From NCBI RefSeq assembly GCF_000820085.1, contig NZ_CDBN01000098.1, forward strand, positions 1 through 64,000: a stretch of DNA of 64,000 bases, written 5' to 3'. A program made the position numbers and the translations under genes. A model generated the notes under the pieces. The model worked only from the letters and a program-made list of their open reading frames with translations. It had not been told where the DNA came from and did not search any database. Positions 1 through 10,405 of this stretch are shown here, piece by piece; position 1 is the first letter of the stretch; every line of letters begins with the position of its first letter. This DNA is from Aeromonas sanarellii (GTDB taxonomy: Bacteria; Pseudomonadota; Gammaproteobacteria; Enterobacterales; Aeromonadaceae).

Positions 1-36
1 TGTTTGCGTTGCCGCTTGCCGTGTCGATGGAGGCGC

Positions 37-64
37 ATTATAGGGAGCGGATTTGTTCTGGCAA
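37..64 (-). promoter_or_regulatory. rRNA-operon-type (rrn P1-like) promoter reading left out of the window
   Basis: On the minus strand a -35 TTGCCA (59-64) and a perfect -10 TATAAT (37-42) are separated by 16 bases. The -10 is followed at once by GCGCC, the GC-rich discriminator of stringently controlled stable-RNA promoters. The bases CTCCC before the -10 and GACACGG after the discriminator match the layout of E. coli rrnB P1, including its short spacer. AT-rich sequence beyond 64 could be an UP element. I infer an rRNA or tRNA operon just left of base 1. In the rest of 1-313 I see no gene or other clear site. Confidence 0.75.
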
Positions 65-313
65 GGAGATTATTGCAAAAAGATGACACTCACGGTTCGT
101 TCGCTCACTAATGCAGCAATGTGCTGTACTGGCAGCCAATAAGGGTGCCATTCGCTCGCGTTTTATATTTATAGGGGGATAAGTGATGTCGACGGATCAA
201 GGTTGTATCGAATTGGCTTTTCAGAACGCCATAACCATGATGATCGGGCTCCCGCCTTCGGGTAACATAGCGCCCCTTTGCGATTCTCACACTCTTGGGC
301 TTTGGAGAGTTTA

Positions 314-3181
314 ATGCCTTTTGCACTTGGCCAGCGTTGGATCAGTGATACAGAGACGGATCTGGGTTTGGGAACAGTCGTTGCTGTTGAAGGACGCATG
401 GTTACCCTGTTGTTTCCGGCTACCGGTGAAAACCGCATGTATGCCAAAGAAGAGGCGCCGGTGACCCGGGTCAGCTTCAATGTGGGCGATCAGATAGCCA
501 GTCACGAAGACTGGACCATGACGGTCGAAGAAGTGCAGGAGAAAGACGGCCTGCTTATATATGTCGGCACGCGCACCGACACCGATGAGCCTGTCGTCCT
601 CAAGGAAGTGTTTCTCAACAACTTCATCAAGTTCAACAAGCCGCAGGATCGTCTGTTCGCCGGTCAAATCGACCGCATGTCCCGTTTCACCCTGCGTTAT
701 GAGGCGCTGGTCAACCAGCACCAGCGTCGTCGCAACCCGACTCGCGGCCTGGCGGGCGGTAAAGTCAGCCTGATCCCGCACCAGCTTTATATCGCTCACG
801 AAGTGGGTCACCGCTACGCCCCGCGCGTGCTGCTGGCCGATGAGGTGGGCCTGGGCAAGACCATAGAAGCGGGTATGATCATCCATCAGCAACTGCTCTC
901 CGGCCGTGCCCATCGCGTGCTCATCCTGCTTCCCGAAACCCTGCAGCACCAGTGGCTGGTCGAAATGCTCCGCCGCTTTAACCTGCATTTCTCCCTGTTC
1001 GATGAGGAGCGCTGCGTCGAGGCGTTCGCCGATGCGGAGAATCCCTTCGAGACCGAACAGCTGGTGATCTGCAGCCTCGACTTCCTGCGCAAGAAGCGCC
1101 GTCGCTTCGAGCAGGTGCTGGAAGCCGAGTGGGATCTGCTGGTCGTCGACGAGGCGCACCATCTGGAGTGGAGCGAGGAGGCGCCGAGCCGTGCCTACGA
1201 GATGGTGGAGGCGCTGGCCGAACAGGTGCCTGGCGTGCTGCTGCTCACCGCCACCCCGGATCAGCTGGGCCACCAGAGCCACTTCGCCCGTCTGCGCCTG
1301 CTCGACCCGGAGCGCTTCTACGACTACGACGCCTTCCTCGCCGAGGAGCAGGCCTATGGTCAGGTCGCGAGCGCCGCCCAGGAATTGCTGGATGGCGAGA
1401 CGCTGAGCGATGAAGCCAAACAGCTCCTCGCCAGCCAGCTGGAAGGACTGGATCTGAGCGATGCCGCCGCCCGCCAACAGGCGGTCGCCAAGCTGCTGGA
1501 TCAACACGGCACCGGCCGGGTGCTGTTTCGCAACAGCCGCGCCAACATCCAGGGCTTCCCCGAGCGCCATCTCAACGTCTACCCCATGCCGCTGCCGGAA
1601 CAGTACAAGACCGCCATCAAGGTGATGGGCATGATGGGGGGCAACGGCGGTGATCTGCAGACCCGCGCCCTGCGCTACCTCTATCCCGAGAAGATCTTCC
1701 AGCAGTTCGAAGGTGACAACGCCAGCTGGACCCAGTTCGACCCGCGCGTCGACTGGCTGCTGGAGCTGCTGCTCGGCGCCCGTCAGAAGAAGGTGCTGGT
1801 GATCTGCTCCGAAGCGGCCACCGCCATCGCCCTGGAAGAGGCGCTGCGTACCCGCGAGGGGATCCGCGCCGCCGTGTTCCACGAGGGGATGTCCATCCTC
1901 GAGCGAGACAAGGCCTCCGCCTATTTCGCCCAGCAGGAGGGTGGCGCCCAGGTGCTGCTCTGCTCCGAGATCGGCTCCGAGGGTCGCAACTTCCAGTTTG
2001 CCAGCCATCTGGTACTGTTCGATCTGCCCCTCAACCCGGATCTGCTGGAACAGCGGATCGGCCGTCTCGATCGCATCGGTCAGCAGAACACCGTCGAAAT
2101 CCACGTTCCCTATCTGGAGGGCACCTCCCAGCGCGCCCTGCAGCTCTGGTATCACGATGGTCTGGATGCGTTCGAGCAGACCTGCCCGACCGCCCGCCCG
2201 GTGTTTGAAGCGGTGTGTGACGAGCTGTTCGAGCTGCTGGCTGCCAATACCGGTGATCAGGCGCCCCTAGAAGCGCTGCTGACCCGCACCCGCGAGTTAC
2301 ACGAGCCGCTCAAGGCCAAGCTGGAACAGGGCCGCGATCGCCTGCTGGAGATCCACTCCAGCGGTGGCGAAGCCGCCAAACAGCTGGTCGAGAAGCTGGC
2401 CGCCGAAGATGACGACACCGGCATGATCTCCTTTGCTCTCAAGATGTTCGACGAGATCGGCGTCAATCAGGACGATCGCGGCGAGAATGCCCTGGTGCTG
2501 ATGCCGGGCGATCACATGCTGGTGCCCAGCTTCCCGGGGCTGCCGCAAGACGGCATGACCATCACCTTTGATCGCACCACCGCCCTGTCGCGGGACGATA
2601 TGTCGTTCCTCTCCTGGGATCACCCCATGATGCGCGGCGGTATCGACCTGATCCTCGGCTCCGAGATCGGTGCCACCTCGGTGGCTCTGCTCAAGAACAA
2701 GGCGCTGCCGGTCGGTTCCATCCTGCTGGAGCTGATCTTCGTCGCCGAGTCCGCGGCTCATCCCCAGCTTTACCGCTTCATGCCGCCGACCCCGATCCGG
2801 CTGCTGATGGACAAGAGCGGCAACAACCTGGGCGACAAGGTGGCATTCGATGCCTTCAATCGCCAGTTGACGCCGGTCAACCGCCACCTCGGCAGCAAGC
2901 TGGTCACCGCATCCCAGCCGGTGATCCACGGCCTCATCGGCCAGGGTCAGGCCATTGCCGAAGGGCTGAAGGCCGGGATTGTCGACAAGGCCCGTGCCCA
3001 GATGGCGCAGACCCTGCTGCAGGATCTGGATCGTCTGGAGGCGCTCAAGGCGGTCAATCCGAATGTGCGCGACAGCGAGCTGGATTATCTGCGCAATCTG
3101 CAGGCAGAATTGCACCACCTGATCGACCAGACTCAGCTCAAGCTGGATGCCATTCGCTTTATTGTGGTCACCCATAACTGA
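314..3181 (+). CDS. rapA: RNA polymerase-associated ATPase RapA (HepA), SWI2/SNF2 family
   Basis: A 955-residue SWI2/SNF2 ATPase that binds RNA polymerase and promotes its recycling after transcription. The N-terminal Tudor-like region (about 1-110) begins [12 protein letters not shown], as in E. coli RapA. Walker A (GLGKT) lies near residues 179-183 and the Walker B box DEAHH at 279-283. Motifs of the second RecA lobe follow, including [11 protein letters not shown] and the arginine-rich [11 protein letters not shown]. Length is close to the family norm of about 968. The ATG at 314 is preceded by GGAGAG at good spacing; an in-frame upstream extension lacks homology. It stands alone upstream of rluA. 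Confidence 0.97.
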   Translation: MPFALGQRWISDTETDLGLGTVVAVEGRMVTLLFPATGENRMYAKEEAPVTRVSFNVGDQIASHEDWTMTVEEVQEKDGLLIYVGTRTDTDEPVVLKEVFLNNFIKFNKPQDRLFAGQIDRMSRFTLRYEALVNQHQRRRNPTRGLAGGKVSLIPHQLYIAHEVGHRYAPRVLLADEVGLGKTIEAGMIIHQQLLSGRAHRVLILLPETLQHQWLVEMLRRFNLHFSLFDEERCVEAFADAENPFETEQLVICSLDFLRKKRRRFEQVLEAEWDLLVVDEAHHLEWSEEAPSRAYEMVEALAEQVPGVLLLTATPDQLGHQSHFARLRLLDPERFYDYDAFLAEEQAYGQVASAAQELLDGETLSDEAKQLLASQLEGLDLSDAAARQQAVAKLLDQHGTGRVLFRNSRANIQGFPERHLNVYPMPLPEQYKTAIKVMGMMGGNGGDLQTRALRYLYPEKIFQQFEGDNASWTQFDPRVDWLLELLLGARQKKVLVICSEAATAIALEEALRTREGIRAAVFHEGMSILERDKASAYFAQQEGGAQVLLCSEIGSEGRNFQFASHLVLFDLPLNPDLLEQRIGRLDRIGQQNTVEIHVPYLEGTSQRALQLWYHDGLDAFEQTCPTARPVFEAVCDELFELLAANTGDQAPLEALLTRTRELHEPLKAKLEQGRDRLLEIHSSGGEAAKQLVEKLAAEDDDTGMISFALKMFDEIGVNQDDRGENALVLMPGDHMLVPSFPGLPQDGMTITFDRTTALSRDDMSFLSWDHPMMRGGIDLILGSEIGATSVALLKNKALPVGSILLELIFVAESAAHPQLYRFMPPTPIRLLMDKSGNNLGDKVAFDAFNRQLTPVNRHLGSKLVTASQPVIHGLIGQGQAIAEGLKAGIVDKARAQMAQTLLQDLDRLEALKAVNPNVRDSELDYLRNLQAELHHLIDQTQLKLDAIRFIVVTHN

Positions 3182-3260
3182 CAAGGAGCCGATCGACGGC
3201 GGCCAGACTCAGCTCAAGCTGGGTACCCAGTGCCGCTATATCGCGGTTACCCATAACTGA
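3121..3260 (+). repeat. Imperfect tandem duplication of the rapA 3' end
   Basis: The last 61 bases of rapA (3121-3181, encoding [17 protein letters not shown] and the stop) reappear at about 3191-3260. The second copy reads QTQLKLGTQCRYIAVTHN and a stop when translated in the equivalent register. It begins 9 bases after the rapA stop and is out of phase with it, so it is not a C-terminal extension of RapA. The two copies share GATCGAC, an identical 18-base core ending in AAGCTGG, and the terminal ACCCATAACTGA. The copy is unlikely to be translated because no start codon or ribosome site precedes it. Confidence 0.8.
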
Positions 3261-3295
3261 TGGGGTTCGCCCCTTGATTGAAGATGCGAGACGCT

Positions 3296-3952
3296 ATGTT
3301 TGAATATTCACCGCCCCTGGAACCCTGGCTCGATATCCTGTTCAAGGACAAGGACATCATGGTGGTCAACAAGCCCACCGGCCTGCTGAGCGTGCCCGGG
3401 CGCGGCCCCGAGAATGAAGACAGCGTGCTCCATCGAGTGAAGCAGCAACACCCCAAGGCGGCGGCGGCCCATCGTCTCGACATGGCGACCACAGGCGTGC
3501 TGGTTATCCCCCTCAATCCCAACGCCCATCGGGAGCTGAGCCGGCAATTCCGCGAGCGGGAAACCGAGAAGCACTACCTCGCCTGGGTGTGGGGTGAACC
3601 GGAACAGGATGCGGGTGAGGTGGATCTGCCGCTCTGCGTCGACTGGCCCAACCGGCCGAAGCAGAAGGTGGATTTTGAGGAGGGGCGCCATGCCCTGACC
3701 CTGTGGCAGAAGCTGAAGGTGGAGAATGGCAACAGCCTGATCAAGCTGACCCCGATTACCGGTCGCTCCCATCAGCTGCGGGTTCATATGCTGGAGCTGG
3801 GTCACCCCATCCTCGGCGATAACCTCTACGCCAACCCGGATGCGCTGGCGGCGGCACCGCACCTTTATCTGCATGCGGCCAGTCTGACCATCAGCCACCC
3901 CCGCAGCGGCGAGCGGATGACCTTCGAGGCGCCGGCTCCCTTCCCGGTCTGA
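3296..3952 (+). CDS. rluA: Dual-specificity pseudouridine synthase RluA (23S rRNA 746 / tRNA 32)
   Basis: A 218-residue RluA-family pseudouridine synthase, which isomerises uridine 746 of 23S rRNA and uridine 32 of certain tRNAs. The catalytic motif HRLDMATTG carries the nucleophilic aspartate (about Asp62). LPLCVDWPNRPKQK and PITGRSHQLRVHMLELGHPILGD are also very close to E. coli RluA. There is no S4 domain, as expected for RluA. I chose the ATG at 3296 because the protein then opens MFEYSPPLEPW, matching E. coli MENYNPPQEPW. An ATG at 3284 and a TTG at 3278 are possible but have no better ribosome site. A bidirectional terminator follows. Confidence 0.95.
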   Translation: MFEYSPPLEPWLDILFKDKDIMVVNKPTGLLSVPGRGPENEDSVLHRVKQQHPKAAAAHRLDMATTGVLVIPLNPNAHRELSRQFRERETEKHYLAWVWGEPEQDAGEVDLPLCVDWPNRPKQKVDFEEGRHALTLWQKLKVENGNSLIKLTPITGRSHQLRVHMLELGHPILGDNLYANPDALAAAPHLYLHAASLTISHPRSGERMTFEAPAPFPV

Positions 3953-3991
3953 ACATCGACCGACTCAGGGAAATCGTCTGGTAAAGCCCAA

Positions 3992-4030
3992 TAAAAAAAG
4001 AAAGCCCCCATCGAGAGATGGGGGCTTTTT
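3992..4030. terminator. Bidirectional rho-independent terminator between rluA and the yjfB-like gene
   Basis: The stem GCCCCCATC / GATGGGGGC (4004-4012 and 4017-4025) has a GAGA loop. It is followed on the plus strand by TTTTT, and on the minus strand by a long T-rich run (complement of 3992-4003). It separates convergent rluA and the small minus-strand gene. Confidence 0.9.
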
Positions 4031-4038
4031 CGTTCAGA

Positions 4039-4227
4039 TCAGACGCGAATGTCGATCCTGCTTCCGAGGGAAGCGCTGGCCGATGTCGGCACTGCCGGTG
4101 CGGATTGCGCTGCCGTTTCCAGCAGTTTCAGTGCGGATTCGCCCTCCTGGGTCTGCTGCTTCTTGGCCAGGCTGGCCACCATCAGAGCAGAACCGAACGA
4201 CGCATTTGCAGAGCTAGAAATATCCAT
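4039..4227 (-). CDS. Small YjfB-like putative motility protein
   Basis: A 62-residue protein opening MDISSSANASF and ending LGSRIDIRV. That ending is the signature of the YjfB family (annotated as putative motility protein), whose members end in LGQNIDIKV-like sequence. The middle is an Ala/Ser/Gln-rich helix with no membrane segment or signal peptide. The ribosome site AGGAGG lies at ideal distance before the ATG, so translation is very likely. No flagellar gene is nearby; the upstream neighbour on the same strand encodes an EAL protein. Molecular function is unknown for the whole family. Confidence 0.75.
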   Translation of the reverse strand: MDISSSANASFGSALMVASLAKKQQTQEGESALKLLETAAQSAPAVPTSASASLGSRIDIRV

Positions 4228-4285
4228 TGTGTACCTCCTGCCAAGAGACTATCGGCCGGGCCCGGTGAGACATGAGCCATATCGC

Positions 4286-6265
4286 TCAGCGCAGATATGC
4301 CTTGTCCGGCGAACGCCGCGCCAGCCAGCGCTCCTCCATCTCCAGCAAGGTCTGATAGGCCTTTTCAGCATGCTCCGGGCGACTGAACAGATAACCTTGG
4401 CCGTACAGGTGGATATCGGTCAGGGAGCGTAGCACGTCGAGCTGGCCCTGGGTTTCGATCCCTTCACACACCAGCTTCTTGCCCAGCATGGAGCCCATCC
4501 GGCAGATGTTGGCCACCAGCTCGGCCGCCTCGATGGAGGTATCGATGCCCTGGATGAAGGATCTGTCTATCTTCACCTTGCTCACCGGCAGCTTCTGCAG
4601 GTAGCTGAGGGAGGAGTAGCCAGTTCCGAAGTCGTCCAGCGCCAAGTGCACCCCCTGCTGGCTGAGGTCCTGCATCAACTGCAGGGAGTTCTTCACCTCG
4701 CGCATGGTGGTGTCTTCCGTCACCTCCAGCACCAGGCTGGCGGCGGGGATGTGGTGTTCCATAAGGGCCCGGGCCACCAGCTTCAGCAGGTTGCGCTGGT
4801 ACATGCCGGGAGAGATGTTGACGCACATCTGCAGATCCACCAGCCCCAAGTGCTGCCACTGATGGAGCTGCTCGCACGCCGTGTTCAGGATCCAGCTCCC
4901 CAGCTTCTCGGCCAGTTGGAACTCCTCCGCCACCTGGATCACCTCGTTGGGGGGGATGAAGCCCAGTTCGGGGTGGCGCCAGCGCAGCAGCGCCTCGACG
5001 GCCTCGCAGCGTCCGCTCTCCAGATTGACGATGGGCTGGTAATAGAGCTCGAGGGCATTGTGCTCGAGCGCCATCACCATATCGGAGGCCAGGTGCTTGC
5101 GTCTGGCCGTCTCGTTGAGCAGCGAGCTGTCGTAAATGACGTAGGGGACATGGGTCTTGCGACTGTGGGACAGGGCCTGCTCCGCCCGGCTCAGCAGTTC
5201 CTGGGTCTGGTTGCTGTCCGTGGGGAAGAAGGCGATGCCTATGCCCACCTCCAGCCGGAAGGGATAGTTGTCGATGATGATGTCTTGCTTGATGGAGTGG
5301 AGCACTCTGGCCACCAGTTCCCTGACCTGGCGCAGATCGCTGCCCTCCCGTTGCAGCATGGCAAGCTGATCGCCCCCGAGACGCGCCACCCACTCGCCGT
5401 TCTCGCACAGGGCTCGCAGCCGCTTCGCCAGCTCTTGCAGCAGGATGTCCCCGGTGTTGTAGCCGAACTTGCTGTTGATGTCCCGAAAATCGTTGATATC
5501 GACCAGCACCAGACCGAAGGAGGTATCGCGGGTGACATAGGACTCCATCTTCTCCAGCAGGGCCAGCCGATTCGGCAATCCGGTCAGTGCGTCGACCCGG
5601 GCCATCCGGAAATGGCGCCTCGCCTCCCGCACCAGCAGACCGCTGAGCAGAATAACGGAGATCACCAGGCCCAGCACCATGAACAACAGCGCATCGCGCA
5701 GCTGGCCGAAGCGCTTGTCATTGCCCGAATAGACGTTGATGTTCTTCTGCATCATGGAGGCAAGGGAGTAGGAGAGCGGCTCCTGCAAGGGCGCAAGGGT
5801 CATCATGATCTGCTGGTAGTCCGGCGTCCCCGGCTTCAGCCTGGTCAGCTCAGGCTCCAGCTTGCGGATGCTGCTCTCGGTCAGCTGCACCAGCCGCAGC
5901 GTCTTCGGATTGTCCCCCAGGCTCTTGCGCAGTTGCCCGCCCAGCAGAATGGGAGTTCGGCTCCACAGGATGTCATAGCGCAGCAGCAGGGACTCGTGAT
6001 CGAGTCCGCCATAGTGGTAAATCTCGACGGCATTGAGAAATCGGCCCAGCTCCAGCTGCAGCTGCATCAGGGCCCAGGAGACGTCATAGGTGTACTTTTC
6101 CATCACCCGGGTCGCATTCTGTATCTGCACCAGGCAATACAGAGTGCTACCCGTGAACAACAGAATGGATAGATAAAGAACGCCAAGTAAGGGCCAGGCC
6201 CTGGTCTTCGCTTTCACCCATGACTCCCGTAAACCACCGTCTCTACTGCTGAATATCGATCGCAC
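4286..6265 (-). CDS. Membrane c-di-GMP phosphodiesterase with degenerate GGDEF and intact EAL domain
   Basis: A 659-residue inner-membrane protein. TM segments lie at about 22-46 and 191-213 and bracket a helical periplasmic sensor of roughly 145 residues that I cannot assign. The GGDEF domain (about 222-380) has GGDQL (297-301) instead of GG(D/E)EF, so cyclase activity is doubtful. The EAL domain (about 390-640) keeps EALLRW (Glu424), the EVTE metal site, LDDFGTGYSSL (544-553), KIDRSFI and EGIET. It should hydrolyse c-di-GMP to pGpG. Its start lies inside the end of the upstream periplasmic protein gene (23-base overlap), so the two are very probably co-translated and may work together. Confidence 0.9.
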   Translation of the reverse strand: MRSIFSSRDGGLRESWVKAKTRAWPLLGVLYLSILLFTGSTLYCLVQIQNATRVMEKYTYDVSWALMQLQLELGRFLNAVEIYHYGGLDHESLLLRYDILWSRTPILLGGQLRKSLGDNPKTLRLVQLTESSIRKLEPELTRLKPGTPDYQQIMMTLAPLQEPLSYSLASMMQKNINVYSGNDKRFGQLRDALLFMVLGLVISVILLSGLLVREARRHFRMARVDALTGLPNRLALLEKMESYVTRDTSFGLVLVDINDFRDINSKFGYNTGDILLQELAKRLRALCENGEWVARLGGDQLAMLQREGSDLRQVRELVARVLHSIKQDIIIDNYPFRLEVGIGIAFFPTDSNQTQELLSRAEQALSHSRKTHVPYVIYDSSLLNETARRKHLASDMVMALEHNALELYYQPIVNLESGRCEAVEALLRWRHPELGFIPPNEVIQVAEEFQLAEKLGSWILNTACEQLHQWQHLGLVDLQMCVNISPGMYQRNLLKLVARALMEHHIPAASLVLEVTEDTTMREVKNSLQLMQDLSQQGVHLALDDFGTGYSSLSYLQKLPVSKVKIDRSFIQGIDTSIEAAELVANICRMGSMLGKKLVCEGIETQGQLDVLRSLTDIHLYGQGYLFSRPEHAEKAYQTLLEMEERWLARRSPDKAYLR

Positions 6266-6740
6266 TCAGTTGCCAGATCATCATGTCTGTGAACTCGGAA
6301 CGCTTGAGTTCGGGATGCTGATCCAGTGGCAGGATAAACCAGAGTGGCCCCTTGTCACGTACCCGCATGGTCACCCCGTCGTCCTGCCAGGCCAGGATGG
6401 GATCGTATTGCCTGACCTTATCCCAGTTGATCCGTATCTGGAAACTGTTCAGGGCGGTGAGCGTGATGCTCTTGCCATTGGCCTTCACGGCCGTCAATAC
6501 ATCCGCCAACCTGGGCCCCACGTACTTGTGCGGCTTGTCCACCCAGGGATTGCTCGTCACTATCTCGTGCTGTGGCAGCGCCTGGATCATCGCCATGTCG
6601 AGCAGCACCTCCCCATCCGCCGGGTTGGAGGGATCCAGGTTCCCCGTCACCTTGAGGATCACCGGCCCCTGCGGGGCGGCCAGGGTCACGCCAGGCACGA
6701 CAAGGGCGAAGAGTAACGGCAACAGACCTAAATATCGCAT
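6243..6740 (-). CDS. Periplasmic protein of molybdopterin-binding fold, lacking cysteine
   Basis: A 165-residue exported protein. The signal peptide (MRYLGLLPLLFALVVPGVTLA) is cleaved near Ala21-Ala22. The mature part resembles the oxidoreductase molybdopterin-binding (SUOX-like) domain in its pattern, e.g. YVGPRLADVLTAV and FILPLDQHPELK. It has no cysteine at all, so it cannot supply the thiolate that ligates molybdenum in true enzymes. A binding or sensory role is more plausible. I chose the ATG at 6740 over 6755 because GAGGTG lies 5 bases before it and the signal peptide then begins cleanly. It overlaps the downstream EAL gene. Confidence 0.75.
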   Translation of the reverse strand: MRYLGLLPLLFALVVPGVTLAAPQGPVILKVTGNLDPSNPADGEVLLDMAMIQALPQHEIVTSNPWVDKPHKYVGPRLADVLTAVKANGKSITLTALNSFQIRINWDKVRQYDPILAWQDDGVTMRVRDKGPLWFILPLDQHPELKRSEFTDMMIWQLSAIDIQQ

Positions 6741-6787
6741 GTTCACCTCAATCATTTCACTATCAATAACTTCAGCTTAGTAGCACT

Positions 6788-6815
6788 AAAAAAAACGGCC
6801 CGCAAAAGCGAGCCG
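6788..6815 (-). terminator. Rho-independent terminator of groES-groEL
   Basis: Read on the minus strand, CGGCTCGC-TTTT-GCGGGCCG (6796-6815) forms an 8-bp stem with one G-U pair, followed by eight T residues (6788-6795). It lies 24 bases after the groEL stop. Confidence 0.9.
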
Positions 6816-6838
6816 TTCGATAACTATGGCAGGCAGGA

Positions 6839-8485
<1,647 letters not shown>

Positions 8486-8513
8486 TTAAATCAATTCGGG
8501 AAAAGGGGAGTGA

Positions 8514-8807
8514 TTACTCTTCGACAATCGCCAGGATGTCGGTCTCGGACAGGATCAGCACGTCCTGGCCATCCAGCTTCTCGGTCTTCACGCCGTAGCC
8601 TTCGTTGAAGATCACCTTGTCACCCACCTTGACGGCGAGGGCCTTGACATCCCCATTGTCCAGAATTCGACCAGTCCCCACGGCAAGAACTTCACCACGG
8701 GTGGACTTCTGGGCCGCAGTGCCAGTCAAGACGATACCGCCAGCGGATTTGGCTTCAGCTTCGATGCGCTTGATGATGACGCGGTCGTGCAGTGGACGAA
8801 TTTTCAT
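8514..8807 (-). CDS. groS: Co-chaperonin GroES (Hsp10)
   Basis: A 97-residue lid of the GroEL chamber. It begins [14 protein letters not shown] and contains the mobile-loop region around [23 protein letters not shown], which contacts GroEL. The ATG at 8807 gives the conserved start; an upstream ATG at 8822 would add five residues not seen in relatives. First gene of the groESL operon, with a sigma32-type promoter about 75 bases upstream. Confidence 0.99.
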   Translation of the reverse strand: MKIRPLHDRVIIKRIEAEAKSAGGIVLTGTAAQKSTRGEVLAVGTGRILDNGDVKALAVKVGDKVIFNEGYGVKTEKLDGQDVLILSETDILAIVEE

Positions 8808-8881
8808 CGATAACTCTCCCAAAATGAGTCTCTGTGTTGCTTGAGGAATGGCCGCAGTCGGCCAAATTTGTTATGCCCCTG

Positions 8882-8910
8882 ATCTGGGGCAATCTGGTTA
8901 GCCCTTCAAG
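8882..8910 (-). promoter_or_regulatory. Sigma32 (heat-shock) promoter of groESL
   Basis: On the minus strand CTTGAA (8905-8910) and CCCCAGAT (8882-8889) are separated by 15 bases. This matches the sigma32 consensus CTTGAA-N13-15-CCCCATNT, and the region around CCCTTGAAGGG resembles the E. coli groE promoter. It lies upstream of groES as expected for heat-shock control. A palindrome, GCCCCtgatctGGGGC, overlaps the -10. Confidence 0.85.
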
Positions 8911-9031
8911 GGCAAATACAAAAAAAATATTTTCACGTACTATGAACGCCTTTGATTGATCACCCACCCCCAATCAGGAAGGCGGATGGACACGGCCAGC
9001 ATTCAGGCCCAAAGCACGTAGAGACATTGCC

Positions 9032-10384
9032 TTGAGCCGACCCAATCCCATGCTGATCGCCCCCATGACGCCAGTACTGCTGCGCATGACGGGCCCCATG
9101 ATCCTCGGCATCATCGCCATCCTGGCCTTCAACCTGGTCGATACCTTCTTCATCGGCATGCTGGGTACCCAGGCGCTGGCGGCCATCAGTTTCACCTTCC
9201 CGGTCACCTTCGTGGTGACGTCGCTAACCATGGGGCTGGGGGCGGGCCTGTGCGCCCTGCTCGGCCATGCCCTGGGCCAGGGTCGCCACGACGAGGCGGC
9301 CCGCATCACCACAGACTGCCTGTTCCTCGCCGTCGTGCTGGTGACCCTGCTCGCCCTGCTGGGGGCGCTGACCATTACCCCGCTGTTCAGCCTGCTGGGG
9401 GCCAGTGCCGAGCTCATCTCCCTCATTCACGACTACATGCTGATCTGGTACCTGACCGTCCCCCTGCTGGTCGTGCCCATGGTCGGCAATGCCGCCCTCC
9501 GGACCACGGGGGACACCAAGACCCCCAGCCTGGTGATGGGGGTGGCCGGCCTGGTCAACGGCGTGCTGGATCCCCTGCTCATCTTCGGGTCCGGCCCTTT
9601 CCCCGAATGGGGCATACGGGGGGCCGCCATCGCCACCTCCCTCTCCTGGTTGATGGCCATGCTGGTCAGCCTCCATCTGCTGCGCAAGCGGGAGAAGCTG
9701 CTGACCTGGCGCCTCTCCCCCCGCCCTCAACTGCTGGCCCACTGGCGGGCTCTGCTGCAGGTGGCGGTGCCGGCCTCCTTCACCAACATGCTCAATCCCC
9801 TGGCCAACGCCGTGCTGATGGTGATCTTCGCCGGCCTGGGTACCGAGGTGGTGGCCGCCTACGGCGCGGCATCCCGGGTCGAGGCCCTGCTGCTGATCGT
9901 GATGATGGCGCTCTCCTCCGTGCTGGCCCCCTTCGTCTCGCAGAACTGCGGGGCGGGCAATCCGGCCCGTGCCAAGGCGGCCCTGCTGCTCTGCATGCGC
10001 TTCGCCCTGCTGTTCCAGCTCGGAGTCTACGGCCTCGTCTGGCCGCTGGCCCCCACCATCGCCGAGCTGTTCAGCGATCATCCGCAAGTCGTGCGCCTCA
10101 TCGTGCTCTATCTGCATCTGGTACCCATCGGCTACGGTTTTCAGGGCATGGTGATGCTGCTGGCCTCGGCGCTCAACGGGGTCAGGGCCTCCACTGTGTC
10201 ACTGCTGATCAACGGCATCAGGTTGTTTGGCTTCCTGCTGCCAGGGGCCTGGCTGGGGGCAAGGCTGGGGGGAGAACAGGGGATCTATCTGGGGATACTG
10301 CTGGCGAACCTAGCGGCGGGCCTGTTGGCCTGGGGCTATGCCCACCGCCGGTTCGAGCGACTGTGTCATCAGGGGGCGCCCTGA
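9032..10384 (+). CDS. MATE-family multidrug/Na+ antiporter
   Basis: A 450-residue inner-membrane exporter with about 12 hydrophobic segments in two homologous halves, typical of MATE transporters that extrude cationic drugs in exchange for Na+ or H+. Family hallmarks include the N-terminal MTGPMILGIIAILAFNLVDTFFIGMLG, PMVGNAALRTTGDTKTP after TM4-5, and the second-half segment PASFTNMLNPL. A TTG at 9032 is the longest start; the ATG at 9050 (MLIAPMTPV) is a real alternative and neither has a strong ribosome site. It sits between groES and fxsA, where E. coli has the amino-acid exporter gene yjeH. The substrate cannot be read from the sequence. Confidence 0.9.
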   Translation: MSRPNPMLIAPMTPVLLRMTGPMILGIIAILAFNLVDTFFIGMLGTQALAAISFTFPVTFVVTSLTMGLGAGLCALLGHALGQGRHDEAARITTDCLFLAVVLVTLLALLGALTITPLFSLLGASAELISLIHDYMLIWYLTVPLLVVPMVGNAALRTTGDTKTPSLVMGVAGLVNGVLDPLLIFGSGPFPEWGIRGAAIATSLSWLMAMLVSLHLLRKREKLLTWRLSPRPQLLAHWRALLQVAVPASFTNMLNPLANAVLMVIFAGLGTEVVAAYGAASRVEALLLIVMMALSSVLAPFVSQNCGAGNPARAKAALLLCMRFALLFQLGVYGLVWPLAPTIAELFSDHPQVVRLIVLYLHLVPIGYGFQGMVMLLASALNGVRASTVSLLINGIRLFGFLLPGAWLGARLGGEQGIYLGILLANLAAGLLAWGYAHRRFERLCHQGAP

Positions 10385-10405
10385 GGTGACGCTGTGGAGG
10401 GAGGT

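Noticed and set aside
311..2155. A 614-codon open frame on the minus strand across rapA
   Set aside because: It is antisense to a conserved gene with strong motifs. Its protein is His/Gln/Leu-rich, as expected from the complement of GC-rich codons, and it has no recognisable domain.
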